A DNA stretch of 64,000 nt, taken from Kiritimatiellia bacterium. Its GTDB lineage: Bacteria > Verrucomicrobiota > Kiritimatiellia > PWTM01. The stretch spans positions 1 through 64,000 of the forward strand of contig JAOACR010000023.1 of assembly GCA_026417735.1 (NCBI GenBank). Reading direction: 5' to 3'. Positions 43,335 through 52,388 of this stretch are shown one piece after another (position 1 is the first letter of the stretch; each line of letters opens with the position of its first letter). The position numbers and the translations under genes are program-made. A model generated the notes under the pieces. The model had not been told where the DNA came from, did no database searches, and was given only the letters and a program-made list of their open reading frames with translations.

Positions 43335-46303
43335 GTTCGCTCCTCTGCCTGTCGGCCAATAAACGCCTCGACGAGGAACAGCCCCACGAATTCTTTTAGC
43401 GGTCTGGACCGGCGCCCACCCCCGCTGTTGGCGACGCCCTGCTGCGCTTCCTCGTCCGCCCCGGTCCTCACGCTGGCGAAGTTCGCCAGCTCTTTGAGAT
43501 AGCTCTCGCAGAGCTGCTGGAGTTCACGGCGGCAGAACTTGTTCTGCGACGCCGTTTCGTCAGAGAGCGTCTGCCGTTCGATCACATGCGCCACTTCTTT
43601 CTTCGCGATCTCCAGCATTTTGTCGGCGTCAAGATTGACATCGCCATACCGGCTCAGCAGCTCGGCCAGACGATAGGGGAACCGGTTGCCGATCGGCATC
43701 CGCCGCTTCGGCTCGCCCCACGGCGTGCGGTAGTGCCGCCAGAGATACTCCAGCAACGGCCATGCCGCGCTTCTCCCCCCATCCCGTTGCGCCTCACCAG
43801 CCGTGTAACTTGCGCTGAATTTGGTTCCCCAATAAAGGGTCTCCCCGCTGCGCTTGAACAGCGTTACGGAGACTGCGTCCCGGCCCCACCCCCCCTTCTC
43901 GGGTGGCCCCTTCGCACGATGCCCCGCCGCCTGCGCGGCACGAACCATCTCTTGGAGCGGCTCACTGTAGTGCCCGATCGCGATACCCACCGACACCGTC
44001 GCCCGCGGTCCTGGCACCAGAAGAGGCCATCCCGGCTCGTTCGAACATTCCCTGCCGCCTTTGGGTTTCATGAGCCAGATGAATCCTTCCGGCGCTTTGC
44101 GGAACAGCTCTCTGCACCTCTCCGACATGTCCTCCCAGCGCCCCTGCCAGGCCGCACGCAAATCGCATGCGCACGAGAGCGCTTCACCGGCCGGCAACAT
44201 CGCCAGCACGTCATCGCCGCCACTGTAGATGAGCTGCCCGTAGTGCACCTCTTCTACGATCCGGCGTACCGCATAAAGACCAAAATTCGCCAGCGATTCG
44301 CTGAACTGAAGATGCCACGAGGGACTCACCGGGCGGGGCGACTTCAGCCACTTTGCGACCAACTCCTGATCAACCAAATTCTCCTCAAAGTACTGGCGGG
44401 CGCGTTCGGCGAGGAGCTCTCGCACTGGCAGTGTCTTGTCACCGCTGAGCCATTTGCCCATTTCGTCCCCATCCAGCGCGAGCACCGCGTAGTACTTGAA
44501 CGGGCTCGCGCTCGCTGCCTTCTGCAGCTCCCTCAGGCACTTCTGTGCAGCGCGCAACCGCTTCACCGCCTCGGGCTTCTCGGACCCAACCTTCGCAATC
44601 GCCTCATCCCACTGCTCGAGGTGGAAAATGCTGTAATCGGTCCGTGCAAGCCATGCTTCCTCAGTCACATTTTCAAACTTGGCGATGGCGTCCGGATAAT
44701 CACCCCTCGCCTCTGACGCCGCACGAAGAAACTCGAGCCACTTTTCCCGCAGAGGCCCTTCGGAAGCAACTTGAGAAAACAGCTGCGCAACGAAATCCGC
44801 CGCTGCGATGGCGGGCACGGAGTCAAAGGATTCCTTCGCGCGGCTCAGGTTGCGGCGCGAACCGTCCACCTCAGCAAGCCTCGCCAGATAGGCGGCGTGC
44901 CACACGCGCTTGATGAGGTTGGCCGCCCCCAGAGGCTCTGCATGCCGAAACAGGGGCTGAAGCTCCGCGTTCCGAAACTCTTTGATCGCGTCTTCTTCGA
45001 GGACTGCTTCCTCACGGCCGCCATAGGCGTCGCACAACGCGCGCTTGCGCTGGGGTTCCGTCGGCAGCCCATCAAACTCGCGCACGTTCCGGCGGCCATC
45101 GAGCGCGTGCTGGCAAAGCTGGTAGTGCGCGCTCCATGCCCAGCCGGGTGAGAGCTCGCCGTTGGGGTCGCGGTAACAGCGCTCATCGCGATGTTGCGCG
45201 GGAATCGCCTTTGCAACTCTCTCCGCCAAGTGCAGAGGGCTGCAGTTGCCCCGCGGAATTTCTTTCAGCTGGGTCAGCGCAGCCGGCACGCTCTGCCACG
45301 GCCAGAGCTGCCAGGCGATGTGCCAATGCCGCCGTACCTGGTCGTCGTATCGCTGCTTGTGCTCCTCATCGAAGGGCGCTCCGCGGTCTCGCAGCCACTT
45401 CAAGCATGCGTCGGCAATTCGCTCCCATTCATCTTGGAACGCTTTCTCGACCTTATTGCCGTCGAAATCGGCTCGCACGAGCGCGAGAAAGCGATTGGGA
45501 ACGCCGGGCACCAGAACATCGTTTTCGTGCGGCTTCCAGCCCGTGCGCGGCTCCAGAAAATCGTACAGCGGCTGGCGGGCCAAGCTCGGGAAGATGACCG
45601 AGTCGGGGCCAAACTGGTCGGCGACCGCTTTGATCGCTTGCATCATCAGCCACGAGAGCAGATAGGAGCCGCTCCACAGATCGCGCGTGGACCGCGCCTG
45701 CGCAATAAATTCCTGAACAGGACTCACTTGAAAGAGGAAAAACGCCGGCCTGAGGAGCGCATCCGGCTCATCGCCTTCGCGCGTGGCTTCCAGCGCACTG
45801 ACGATCGCATTGTGATGCCAAATCGTGGAATCCGGAATCCGGGTGTCCGCGGGCAGATACGGCAAGAGACAAGCGCCCCACAACTGCCCAGCCGCATGCT
45901 CTGCCGCATATGGCAGCCACTGACGCCACACGCGCAAGAACGTCGTCCACGGATCGTCGGCTTTCCACTCGGGACGGATGTCGGAGATCGCACGTTGGGC
46001 CTCGGCGGCGTCCGGAAACCTCAGTTCGGCAGTGGGAAGTTTTGCTCCGCCAGCCGGATGTCTGTACTCCACAGATTCGGCGCCCAGGTTCTTGCCGAGC
46101 TTTGTGCCGTCGGGAAAGACAAACCGGTCCGCTGCCGCGGCATTCCAGTCCGGGCTGTGGATCAGACGCCTCCAAACTTGCGCGACATCTAGGCTCTCCG
46201 CATAGATCCGTGCGCGCTCCACATGCCCCGGCCCATAATCGTAGGCCTTCTCCGGCGGATCATGCAGGTACGCGGCCAGTTTACGACGCCATAGATCGCT
46301 CAT
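43331..46303 (-). CDS. cmr2: Type III-B Cas10 subunit Cmr2
   Basis: 990 residues. The HD nuclease motif is at the very start (SDLWRRKLAAYLHDPPEKAYDYG; His14-Asp15), and the cyclase palm has the GGDD motif in HYGQLIYSGGDDVLAMLP (about 695-698). A second palm-like domain lies before it (YYAVLALDGDEMGKWLSGDK). All core residues needed for cyclic-oligoadenylate synthesis are intact, so the CARF effectors in this island should be activated. ATG at 46303 follows GAGGAGGTG. It lies just after the TIGR02710 gene. There is no frameshift over nearly 3 kb, in contrast to the broken effector genes downstream. Confidence 0.95.
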   Translation of the reverse strand: MSDLWRRKLAAYLHDPPEKAYDYGPGHVERARIYAESLDVAQVWRRLIHSPDWNAAAADRFVFPDGTKLGKNLGAESVEYRHPAGGAKLPTAELRFPDAAEAQRAISDIRPEWKADDPWTTFLRVWRQWLPYAAEHAAGQLWGACLLPYLPADTRIPDSTIWHHNAIVSALEATREGDEPDALLRPAFFLFQVSPVQEFIAQARSTRDLWSGSYLLSWLMMQAIKAVADQFGPDSVIFPSLARQPLYDFLEPRTGWKPHENDVLVPGVPNRFLALVRADFDGNKVEKAFQDEWERIADACLKWLRDRGAPFDEEHKQRYDDQVRRHWHIAWQLWPWQSVPAALTQLKEIPRGNCSPLHLAERVAKAIPAQHRDERCYRDPNGELSPGWAWSAHYQLCQHALDGRRNVREFDGLPTEPQRKRALCDAYGGREEAVLEEDAIKEFRNAELQPLFRHAEPLGAANLIKRVWHAAYLARLAEVDGSRRNLSRAKESFDSVPAIAAADFVAQLFSQVASEGPLREKWLEFLRAASEARGDYPDAIAKFENVTEEAWLARTDYSIFHLEQWDEAIAKVGSEKPEAVKRLRAAQKCLRELQKAASASPFKYYAVLALDGDEMGKWLSGDKTLPVRELLAERARQYFEENLVDQELVAKWLKSPRPVSPSWHLQFSESLANFGLYAVRRIVEEVHYGQLIYSGGDDVLAMLPAGEALSCACDLRAAWQGRWEDMSERCRELFRKAPEGFIWLMKPKGGRECSNEPGWPLLVPGPRATVSVGIAIGHYSEPLQEMVRAAQAAGHRAKGPPEKGGWGRDAVSVTLFKRSGETLYWGTKFSASYTAGEAQRDGGRSAAWPLLEYLWRHYRTPWGEPKRRMPIGNRFPYRLAELLSRYGDVNLDADKMLEIAKKEVAHVIERQTLSDETASQNKFCRRELQQLCESYLKELANFASVRTGADEEAQQGVANSGGGRRSRPLKEFVGLFLVEAFIGRQAEERT

Positions 46304-46435
46304 CCGCACCTCCTCGTGAAATCCCAGCGCCACGCATGCGGCGGCGTTACGCTGCGCCCAAAGCTGATGCCCAAACCTTGTCCTCCCAAACGCATCGCGT
46401 CCAGAGTAGACCTCTCGGGCTTACCTCACAAGATC

Positions 46436-46457
46436 AGAGACGTCGCAGAGACGTCGC
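46436..46457. repeat. Perfect 11-base tandem repeat upstream of cmr2
   Basis: AGAGACGTCGC occurs twice without a gap or mismatch in the short gap between the TIGR02710 gene and cmr2. Each copy has the palindrome GACGTC at its centre. The region must carry the cmr promoter or its leader, so an operator is conceivable, but two copies of a short motif may be chance. Confidence 0.5.
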
Positions 46458-46472
46458 TCGGTTTGCTGCCCC

Positions 46473-47747
46473 TCATCGCGCCGCTTCTCCTGGCATCAGC
46501 CAACGAACGTCAAAGGGCGGAATTGGATGTGCCTCCACGTCCAGATCAAATTCGAACAGCTCTTTCGCCAGCTTCTTCATCTGCTCGAATCCCTCCTCAC
46601 CGATCGCCGTCACCCCATGGGCAAGAATACTGGAGTTTCGTTTCTCGGTCGCCCGGCGCAAGCAGCTGTCCGCTCCCTTTGCGATGTCCTCCGCCAAACG
46701 TTGCGCCGCCTTACACCCTAGATCCGCCGCTGCCCGGATCGCACTCTCCAGCGAAAAGCGGGCCTTGCCCCCTTCAACTCTCACATAGGGCCGTCCCCGA
46801 AGTTGTTCCGGCAGATGCTTCTCTTCCACTTGTCCCCGTCGAATCACACCCCCACTGCTCTGCTCCAACCACAGGTGTGCGCGCATCTCCATTGCGCGGT
46901 ACAACCGCGCCGCGGCATCCTCCCAGCGGCGCTCGCGCGCGGTTCGAATCGCATTATCCAGAATCTCACGCAGCAATTCCTCACCCGACGCCTGCCGTAA
47001 CTTTTCGATGTAACAATGGGCTGACTTCACAAACCGGAGCAGCACATCGATCTCAGGGCGTGACTCTTCGCCATCACACAAATTCGGCAGGTCTCTTTGC
47101 AGCCGATCGAGATGGTTTTTCGCGGCACGAAAATCAAGACGATGCCGCGCTCCCATCGCGGAGGCGAGATCTGCCAACGCCTCAAATCGGCGTCGCGGCC
47201 CTCTCAATCGGGCCGCAGCCTCCCGCAGCACCCTCGCCGCCTCCTCAAACGCAAGGTGATCCCAAAGATCCCGGGCCCGTTCGACGTCTCGTACGGCCAG
47301 TTGTTCCCACGGATTCGGTTGCCGAACGTCCCGTTCCTTCCCACTGATCACCACCCCTAGCCCATCGCGGTTGCGCCGAGAACCGCCCACGTAGTTGAAA
47401 TGATGAAAGCGCTCGACCGCGGCGAGCACCAGCGCGGCGCTCATCGTCTTTGTGCCGCCCGTGTAATCCACCAGCACCTTGTCCGGTGAGACGTTCAAGA
47501 GCCGTACACGCTCGTCCAGATGACGTCGGATCGCCGCGTAGCAGGGGCCAAGATCTTCCGGCCGATCCAGCGTGAGGTACGAGGGGTGCGGGCGAATACC
47601 CTCGGAACGGAGAATCGAAAGGATCTTGTCGGCTTCGGAACGGCTCTCCTCAGAGCACACAAACAGCACGTGCTCGGGCCGGTACGCGCGAAGCACGTGG
47701 AGAATCGGATCCGGGGATCCCCCGACGGTGACAACGACCAGCGACAT
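46473..47747 (-). CDS. CARF-HEPN ribonuclease, Csx1/Csm6-like (TIGR02710 family)
   Basis: 424 residues. N-terminal CARF: LVVVTVGGSPDPILHVLRAY, HVLFVCSEESRSEADKIL and VLVDYTGGTKTMSAALVLAA, a canonical GGTK cyclic-oligoadenylate loop. The C-terminal helical HEPN domain has R-x6-H in RNSSILAHG (Arg370, His377), the catalytic pair of Csm6/Csx1 RNases. The middle is helical (RVLREAAARLRGPRRRFEALADL). ATG at 47747 removes an unlikely 12-residue extension. It is the first gene of the type III locus, 170 bases before cmr2. It should cleave RNA when cyclic oligoadenylate binds. Confidence 0.88.
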   Translation of the reverse strand: MSLVVVTVGGSPDPILHVLRAYRPEHVLFVCSEESRSEADKILSILRSEGIRPHPSYLTLDRPEDLGPCYAAIRRHLDERVRLLNVSPDKVLVDYTGGTKTMSAALVLAAVERFHHFNYVGGSRRNRDGLGVVISGKERDVRQPNPWEQLAVRDVERARDLWDHLAFEEAARVLREAAARLRGPRRRFEALADLASAMGARHRLDFRAAKNHLDRLQRDLPNLCDGEESRPEIDVLLRFVKSAHCYIEKLRQASGEELLREILDNAIRTARERRWEDAAARLYRAMEMRAHLWLEQSSGGVIRRGQVEEKHLPEQLRGRPYVRVEGGKARFSLESAIRAAADLGCKAAQRLAEDIAKGADSCLRRATEKRNSSILAHGVTAIGEEGFEQMKKLAKELFEFDLDVEAHPIPPFDVRWLMPGEAAR

Positions 47748-47833
47748 CTGTTCCGCCGTCGTCTGCGCCCCGCTCTCCGTCACCCGTCACCTCCGGCATC
47801 CGGGAGGGGATTCTACGGACTCTTCATCGTTCG

Positions 47834-50800
47834 TCAATCTGCGGATCCGTGCGCAGCGGTGTCCGCCGGCGGTGCCAGCTCGCACACAAGACCACGCCAA
47901 ATCCGAACCGGCCCCAGAAGACCGGACGGTATCAGCGGATCGTTCCGGGTCCAGTGTCTCCACGTCGTGAATGCGATTCGGCCGCTCGGCCGCGGAAGTC
48001 TCTTCACGAACCATTCCGGCAGTTGCTTCAGCGGTCCGTGCACGGGCCAGTCGCAATCCTCCGGCAGATGCTCGTCGCCAATCAGGCGGTTTGGCCAGAG
48101 GTTGGTCACACGCACCTCGAGCTGGTTTTCACCCTTACGGAGCGCCTCGGTGATATCCGCGCGGAACGGCGCGCGCCAGAGAACGCCGAGTGGCCGCCCA
48201 TTCAGAACCGGCTCCGCAATCACCCGCACATCGCCCAAGTCTAGGAGGGCCCGCCGCCCGCCGCGCGGAATTTCGTCCCTCCAATGAAACACCGTCGCAT
48301 ACATCGCGGATCCAGAAAAGAACCGGACGCCGGGCTCGGGATGATCCGTCCACGAAATCAGCTCCTTCAGCTCGATTTGCGCCGGCGCCCCGCGATGAGG
48401 CGGGAATTTGACCGTCCACGGGCCGTCGACAGGTACGGGGGGCGGAGGCACGAGCCTCGCACTTCCTGAGCGCCCGTTCCCCGCCACCCATTCCACTCGT
48501 GCTGTTTCCCAACTGCTCAGCTGCACGCCCTGCGCGGTCGCTTCCAGAACCGGTGGGGGTAGCGAGGCCGGCACCACCGTCTGTTGGGGCGGCGGCAGTT
48601 CCAGCCAGGAGTTCTCGGCGACCGTGACCGACCCGGTCCGATCGCCGCTCACAAAGTCGACGATCAGCACCTTTGGAGTGAACGGAGCGGGGTCACCGCC
48701 GAGGGTGTTGTCCACGCGCACCACGAGGCGGTTCCGCTGGATCCGTTCGTTGAGCCGCCCCGCGAGATCGCGACTACGACGGTGGTCGTCCGGATCGGTG
48801 TACAACGCTCTCAGCACCCGCAGCGGTCCCACCTCACGTTCGGCGGCTTCCACCCACCCTCGCCCGTTGATTCGCACCTCGCGCAAGGGCGGCGACGTCG
48901 CGGGCGAGCGAAACACGACAAACACCGAATCGTCGACGCCGAGGTCCAACGTGACCACCGTCCGGCCATTCTCCATCCGCCACAGCGGCGCCAGCGCGAT
49001 ACGGCCACGTTCCGCGTCCCACAGCTCGGGCTGCCGTCCACTCACCCGAAACGAAACGGGCAGAATCATATGCCGGCCGGACTGGTTGGAGACCAGGTAC
49101 CACTCCCCACTGCGGTTGCGCCGGTGAATCCAGGCGACACGCGGCCGTGCGCCGGGGACCTCGGAGGGAAACAGGACGTCCGGCTCAATCTGATAGGCCG
49201 CGAGCACCTCGGAGAGCGGCCGAGCCCAGATTTTTCGCTGCGATTGATCCGGCGGCTCGCCACTCCAGTGCGCCCGCACCAGCTTGCGAAGCTCGGCGTC
49301 GGCCTCCGCCCCCTCCGCGAGCGAAGGCGAACGCTCTGGCGCCGGCCCGCAGATTCGCGCACCCGCCGCCACAAGCTCCGTCAAGCGCCGGGCGGTCGCC
49401 AGCGTCATCACCGGCTGGCGCGGTAGCACGAGTACGCGCCAACGGCTACCATGCGGCGCCACCAAGTCTCCCCCCTCGACTTGAAGCCTCTGTATAACCG
49501 TCGCCGTGTCTGCCGCATCCCAGTCATATCCCGGAGGCAGATCGGCAGGGGCCGAGGCCGCGGCCGGCGCCGACTCGCCGCTCCACGCCAGCACGTCCGC
49601 CACATGCAGACCCTCCTGCAACATCCACTGGCCGCGTGCCAAATACCGAAGCCACTCCGCCCCTGGTTCCCACCACGTCACCGTCCGCTCGAAGTGAAAC
49701 CCCCAGGGTCCCATCGTCATTCCCGGCGCCACGTCCAGCCACGGTTGGTGTGCGTAGCGGTGGAAAATGAACCGGTTGACACCCTGGCACCAGATCAGAT
49801 CGCCCAGTGCCTTCAGCTGGGCCGGATGGTTGAGCCACCGGCCATCTTCCCAGCGCGCGGTGAACGATTCCGCGCCGACGTAGCGCCGGCCGTACACGTG
49901 CGCGATCGATGCCGCCAGTTTCGCGGAAGAGGACGCGCCACCGTGCACCCAGAACTCGCCCATCGGAATCTCTGCGTGCGAGCCGGCGGCCACTTCATCG
50001 AAGATCCCGTTGCCATACGGCTCGATCGACAGCTGCAGGTTGTGCCGCCGGCAAAGTTCGGCGAAGTATCCGAAATAGTTCTCATGAAACAGATCGGCAA
50101 TCGTGCGCCGCAGATCCCAGAGAAACCGCTCCGAGGTGGCCAAGTCGTCCACGATGCGGCCGGTCATCGCAGGCAGAAACGGCAGCAGGTCGTAACCGCG
50201 CCGAGCGCGAAATTCCTCGCGAAACCGCGGGGTCCAGTTCTGTGACCCGACCTCATAGCTGTCGATCAACAGATGCCTCCACGACCGGCCCACCAGACCA
50301 CCGGCCGCTTCCACAAGGGGGCGTAGGCCTCCCTCCCAGAATGCGTCAGCGGCCTGACGGCTCATCTTGTCCACCTCAGGTCCAGTCCCCTCCGCCGGCG
50401 CGGGGTGGTTGTTCTTGCCGGTTGGCGTAAACCCGTAGCGCGCGAGAATCCACTCTGGATCGTCCGCGGGGGCGGTCCATTCGAGAAATCCGTCCGGCTT
50501 CATCCGGTCACTGAGGTCCACGATTCGAGCACGAGAAATCGTGACGCCCTCTTCCTTCGGCCCTTCGGCGGGCACCGCCGCGCCTCCTCGTAGGAATCCC
50601 GCCTTCTGAACCCAGTTTTCAATCATCCTGCCGCCGGACAGGCGCACCTCACCTAGATCGATCGTCGCCGGTGTCCGCTCGGCCGGCGGCGTCCGGAACA
50701 ACAGCCGGAACACTCGCGCGGTGACCGTGGGGATCCCCACTGCATGCGGTGTCGGTCGCCGCAGTTGGGGCGGCACAGTGAACTCACTCACGCGCCGCAA

Positions 50801-51574
50801 CGCGTTCGTGGCATCCCCGGCGAGCAGCTCCACCCGTTCCGCGCGACGACCGGTGTTCATCGCCAGTTCCACCGTCCGCACGACGAACGGGCGTTGCAGT
50901 GCGATCGTCAACTCGGTGGCACCCTCCTTTGCCGGCCGCGGAAGTTGCACCGCCGTGTCGGGATCGCCGTCCAGCACCCTTGCCCCCTGAACGTTGGGCG
51001 CCACAGCGACCACCGTTGCACCGGCCTCTTCAAATCGGTCGCGTTCTGCGGCAGGAAGGGGAAACGCGAGGACCGCGATGTCACGATAGGTGTCCCACGT
51101 CGCGCGCGGACGGGGCAGCCGACCTCGGAATGTGTCCCCACCTCGCACGCGCGTTTCCGACCAGGTCAGCACCTGCATGGCGTGTTCGGGTTTCACCCAC
51201 GGCCCGCCGCTGCTCGACCAGCCGGCGCAGTTGTGCACACAAATCTCGAGGCCGAGCCGCTCCGCCTCCTCAAGCGCGTGGCGAAAGAGTCCCAGCCATT
51301 CGGGCGACATAAACTTCACCGGCCCCGGCGGAATCCCGCAGTCCACATTGAAGATCTGAGCGCCGCCGACGCCCACTGCTGCCATCGCCTGGAGGTCCGC
51401 GGTGATGCCCTCCCGGCTGATGTGGCCATTCATCCAGTGCCACCACGTGTGAGGCCGCGCCGACGCTGGCGGCTGCGCAAAACCCGCTTGCAAATCGTTA
51501 TCTGCGCGGATCGTTCCCCCCGTCAGCACTCCCGCCGCCCACCCGACCGCCAAGCCCACCCAAGGCACTCGCAT
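47834..51574 (-). CDS. Secreted alpha-L-rhamnosidase-like glycoside hydrolase (GH106 type)
   Basis: 1246 residues with a signal peptide (MRVPWVGLAVGWAAGVLTGG). ATG at 51574 lies after AAGGAGG. GH106-type features: ARPHTWWHWMNGHISREGI, MAAVGVGGAQIFNVDCG, EICVHNCAGWSSSGGPWVKP, then RDIAVLAFPLP; in the central barrel RSWRHLLIDSYEVGSQNW and HNLQLSIEPYGNG with acidic residues suited for catalysis. The last 350 residues are beta-sandwich domains (RVEWVAGNGRSGSARLVPPP, GENQLEVRVTNLWPNRLIGD). It would release alpha-L-rhamnose from plant or algal polysaccharides. Together with rhaM at 14.5 kb it supports L-rhamnose use. Longer than many GH106 members because of C-terminal modules. Confidence 0.87.
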   Translation of the reverse strand: MRVPWVGLAVGWAAGVLTGGTIRADNDLQAGFAQPPASARPHTWWHWMNGHISREGITADLQAMAAVGVGGAQIFNVDCGIPPGPVKFMSPEWLGLFRHALEEAERLGLEICVHNCAGWSSSGGPWVKPEHAMQVLTWSETRVRGGDTFRGRLPRPRATWDTYRDIAVLAFPLPAAERDRFEEAGATVVAVAPNVQGARVLDGDPDTAVQLPRPAKEGATELTIALQRPFVVRTVELAMNTGRRAERVELLAGDATNALRRVSEFTVPPQLRRPTPHAVGIPTVTARVFRLLFRTPPAERTPATIDLGEVRLSGGRMIENWVQKAGFLRGGAAVPAEGPKEEGVTISRARIVDLSDRMKPDGFLEWTAPADDPEWILARYGFTPTGKNNHPAPAEGTGPEVDKMSRQAADAFWEGGLRPLVEAAGGLVGRSWRHLLIDSYEVGSQNWTPRFREEFRARRGYDLLPFLPAMTGRIVDDLATSERFLWDLRRTIADLFHENYFGYFAELCRRHNLQLSIEPYGNGIFDEVAAGSHAEIPMGEFWVHGGASSSAKLAASIAHVYGRRYVGAESFTARWEDGRWLNHPAQLKALGDLIWCQGVNRFIFHRYAHQPWLDVAPGMTMGPWGFHFERTVTWWEPGAEWLRYLARGQWMLQEGLHVADVLAWSGESAPAAASAPADLPPGYDWDAADTATVIQRLQVEGGDLVAPHGSRWRVLVLPRQPVMTLATARRLTELVAAGARICGPAPERSPSLAEGAEADAELRKLVRAHWSGEPPDQSQRKIWARPLSEVLAAYQIEPDVLFPSEVPGARPRVAWIHRRNRSGEWYLVSNQSGRHMILPVSFRVSGRQPELWDAERGRIALAPLWRMENGRTVVTLDLGVDDSVFVVFRSPATSPPLREVRINGRGWVEAAEREVGPLRVLRALYTDPDDHRRSRDLAGRLNERIQRNRLVVRVDNTLGGDPAPFTPKVLIVDFVSGDRTGSVTVAENSWLELPPPQQTVVPASLPPPVLEATAQGVQLSSWETARVEWVAGNGRSGSARLVPPPPVPVDGPWTVKFPPHRGAPAQIELKELISWTDHPEPGVRFFSGSAMYATVFHWRDEIPRGGRRALLDLGDVRVIAEPVLNGRPLGVLWRAPFRADITEALRKGENQLEVRVTNLWPNRLIGDEHLPEDCDWPVHGPLKQLPEWFVKRLPRPSGRIAFTTWRHWTRNDPLIPSGLLGPVRIWRGLVCELAPPADTAAHGSAD

Positions 51575-51767
51575 CGCGATACCTCCTTGCCACGTTTGCG
51601 AAGCCGATCCTAAACAGTCGTCGTGCCGCCGACAATCATTGCACTGCGGAGCACCCGCCACCTTTTGTGCAGCCAGTTCGTCCAAGGATGGGAAAGGAAC
51701 TGGGGGCTTTGCTCCAAAGGTTGGACACGGCCGTTGTCGCCCGCAGTACCGAACGCGCGCCGGGCCA

Positions 51768-52388
51768 TTAGACCAGCGGCGGATCGCCCCCCGCGCGAGA
51801 GCCCCTGGCCCGCGCGAAACCAGATGCCACGCCCAGCGCCGCTAGCGCGCCCGCCGGGTCCCGCGCCAGCCACTCGAGTTCGTGCTCGAAGTTGGGCGTA
51901 AACACACCGCGGCCGCGCGCACGAGCGATCTCGTCTGCAGTCCAGAACCGCCCCTCCGCAAGCTCCGCGGGATCCAGACGAAAGGGCCCCTCATGCTGGG
52001 CCACATAGCTACGCACGTACTCCGTCTCCACCGGCGAACGCCACACATACGCATGGGAAAATCTCAGCGGTGCCTCGACGCCCAGCTCCTCCATCATCTC
52101 CCGCTTCGCGCCCGCCTCGGGCGCCTCACCCGGACGTAGGTGGCCACCCACCGATGTGTCCCAACGTCCGGGCTGGATGTCTTTCGTTAGCGAGCGCCGC
52201 TGCAGAAACAACCGCCCTCGGGAATCAAATACGAACACGTGTACCGCCGGGTGAATCAGCGCGGGATTTCCGTGACATTCACGCCGGGGAGCGCGGCCGA
52301 CCGGCCGGCCCGCCTCGTCCACGACGTCGAACCACTCCTCCGGCGCGATGCCGCCGGCCTGGGCTCCAGTGGCGGACTTCATTTCCAT
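51768..52388 (-). CDS. Nudix hydrolase (YfcD/IPP-isomerase-like group)
   Basis: 206 residues. The opening WFDVVDEAGRPVGRAPRRECHGNPALIHPAVHVF and the Nudix box GGHLRPGEAPEAGAKREMMEEL (GX5EX7REUXEEXGU kept) place it in the YfcD/IDI-like subgroup. This group hydrolyses nucleotide-like diphosphates or has unknown substrates; true IDI Cys/Glu residues are not certain. ATG at 52388 overlaps the stop of the sulfatase gene. The C-terminal tail (FARARGSRAGGDPPL) is low complexity. It is unlike the broken Nudix in the CRISPR region. Confidence 0.85.
   Translation of the reverse strand: MEMKSATGAQAGGIAPEEWFDVVDEAGRPVGRAPRRECHGNPALIHPAVHVFVFDSRGRLFLQRRSLTKDIQPGRWDTSVGGHLRPGEAPEAGAKREMMEELGVEAPLRFSHAYVWRSPVETEYVRSYVAQHEGPFRLDPAELAEGRFWTADEIARARGRGVFTPNFEHELEWLARDPAGALAALGVASGFARARGSRAGGDPPLV

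Noticed and set aside
45191-46192. 333-residue plus-strand open frame opposite cmr2
   Set aside because: It is antisense to the well-supported Cas10 gene and has no recognisable domain.
43331-46333. Start of cmr2 at 46333
   Set aside because: The shorter start at 46303 follows GAGGAGGTG at the right distance and gives the usual short leader before the HD motif.
41931-46457. Shared AGACGTC words at the cmr3 end and upstream of cmr2 as CRISPR repeats
   Set aside because: The words are only seven bases long, one lies inside the cmr3 coding region, and there is no regular spacing or spacer-size gap.
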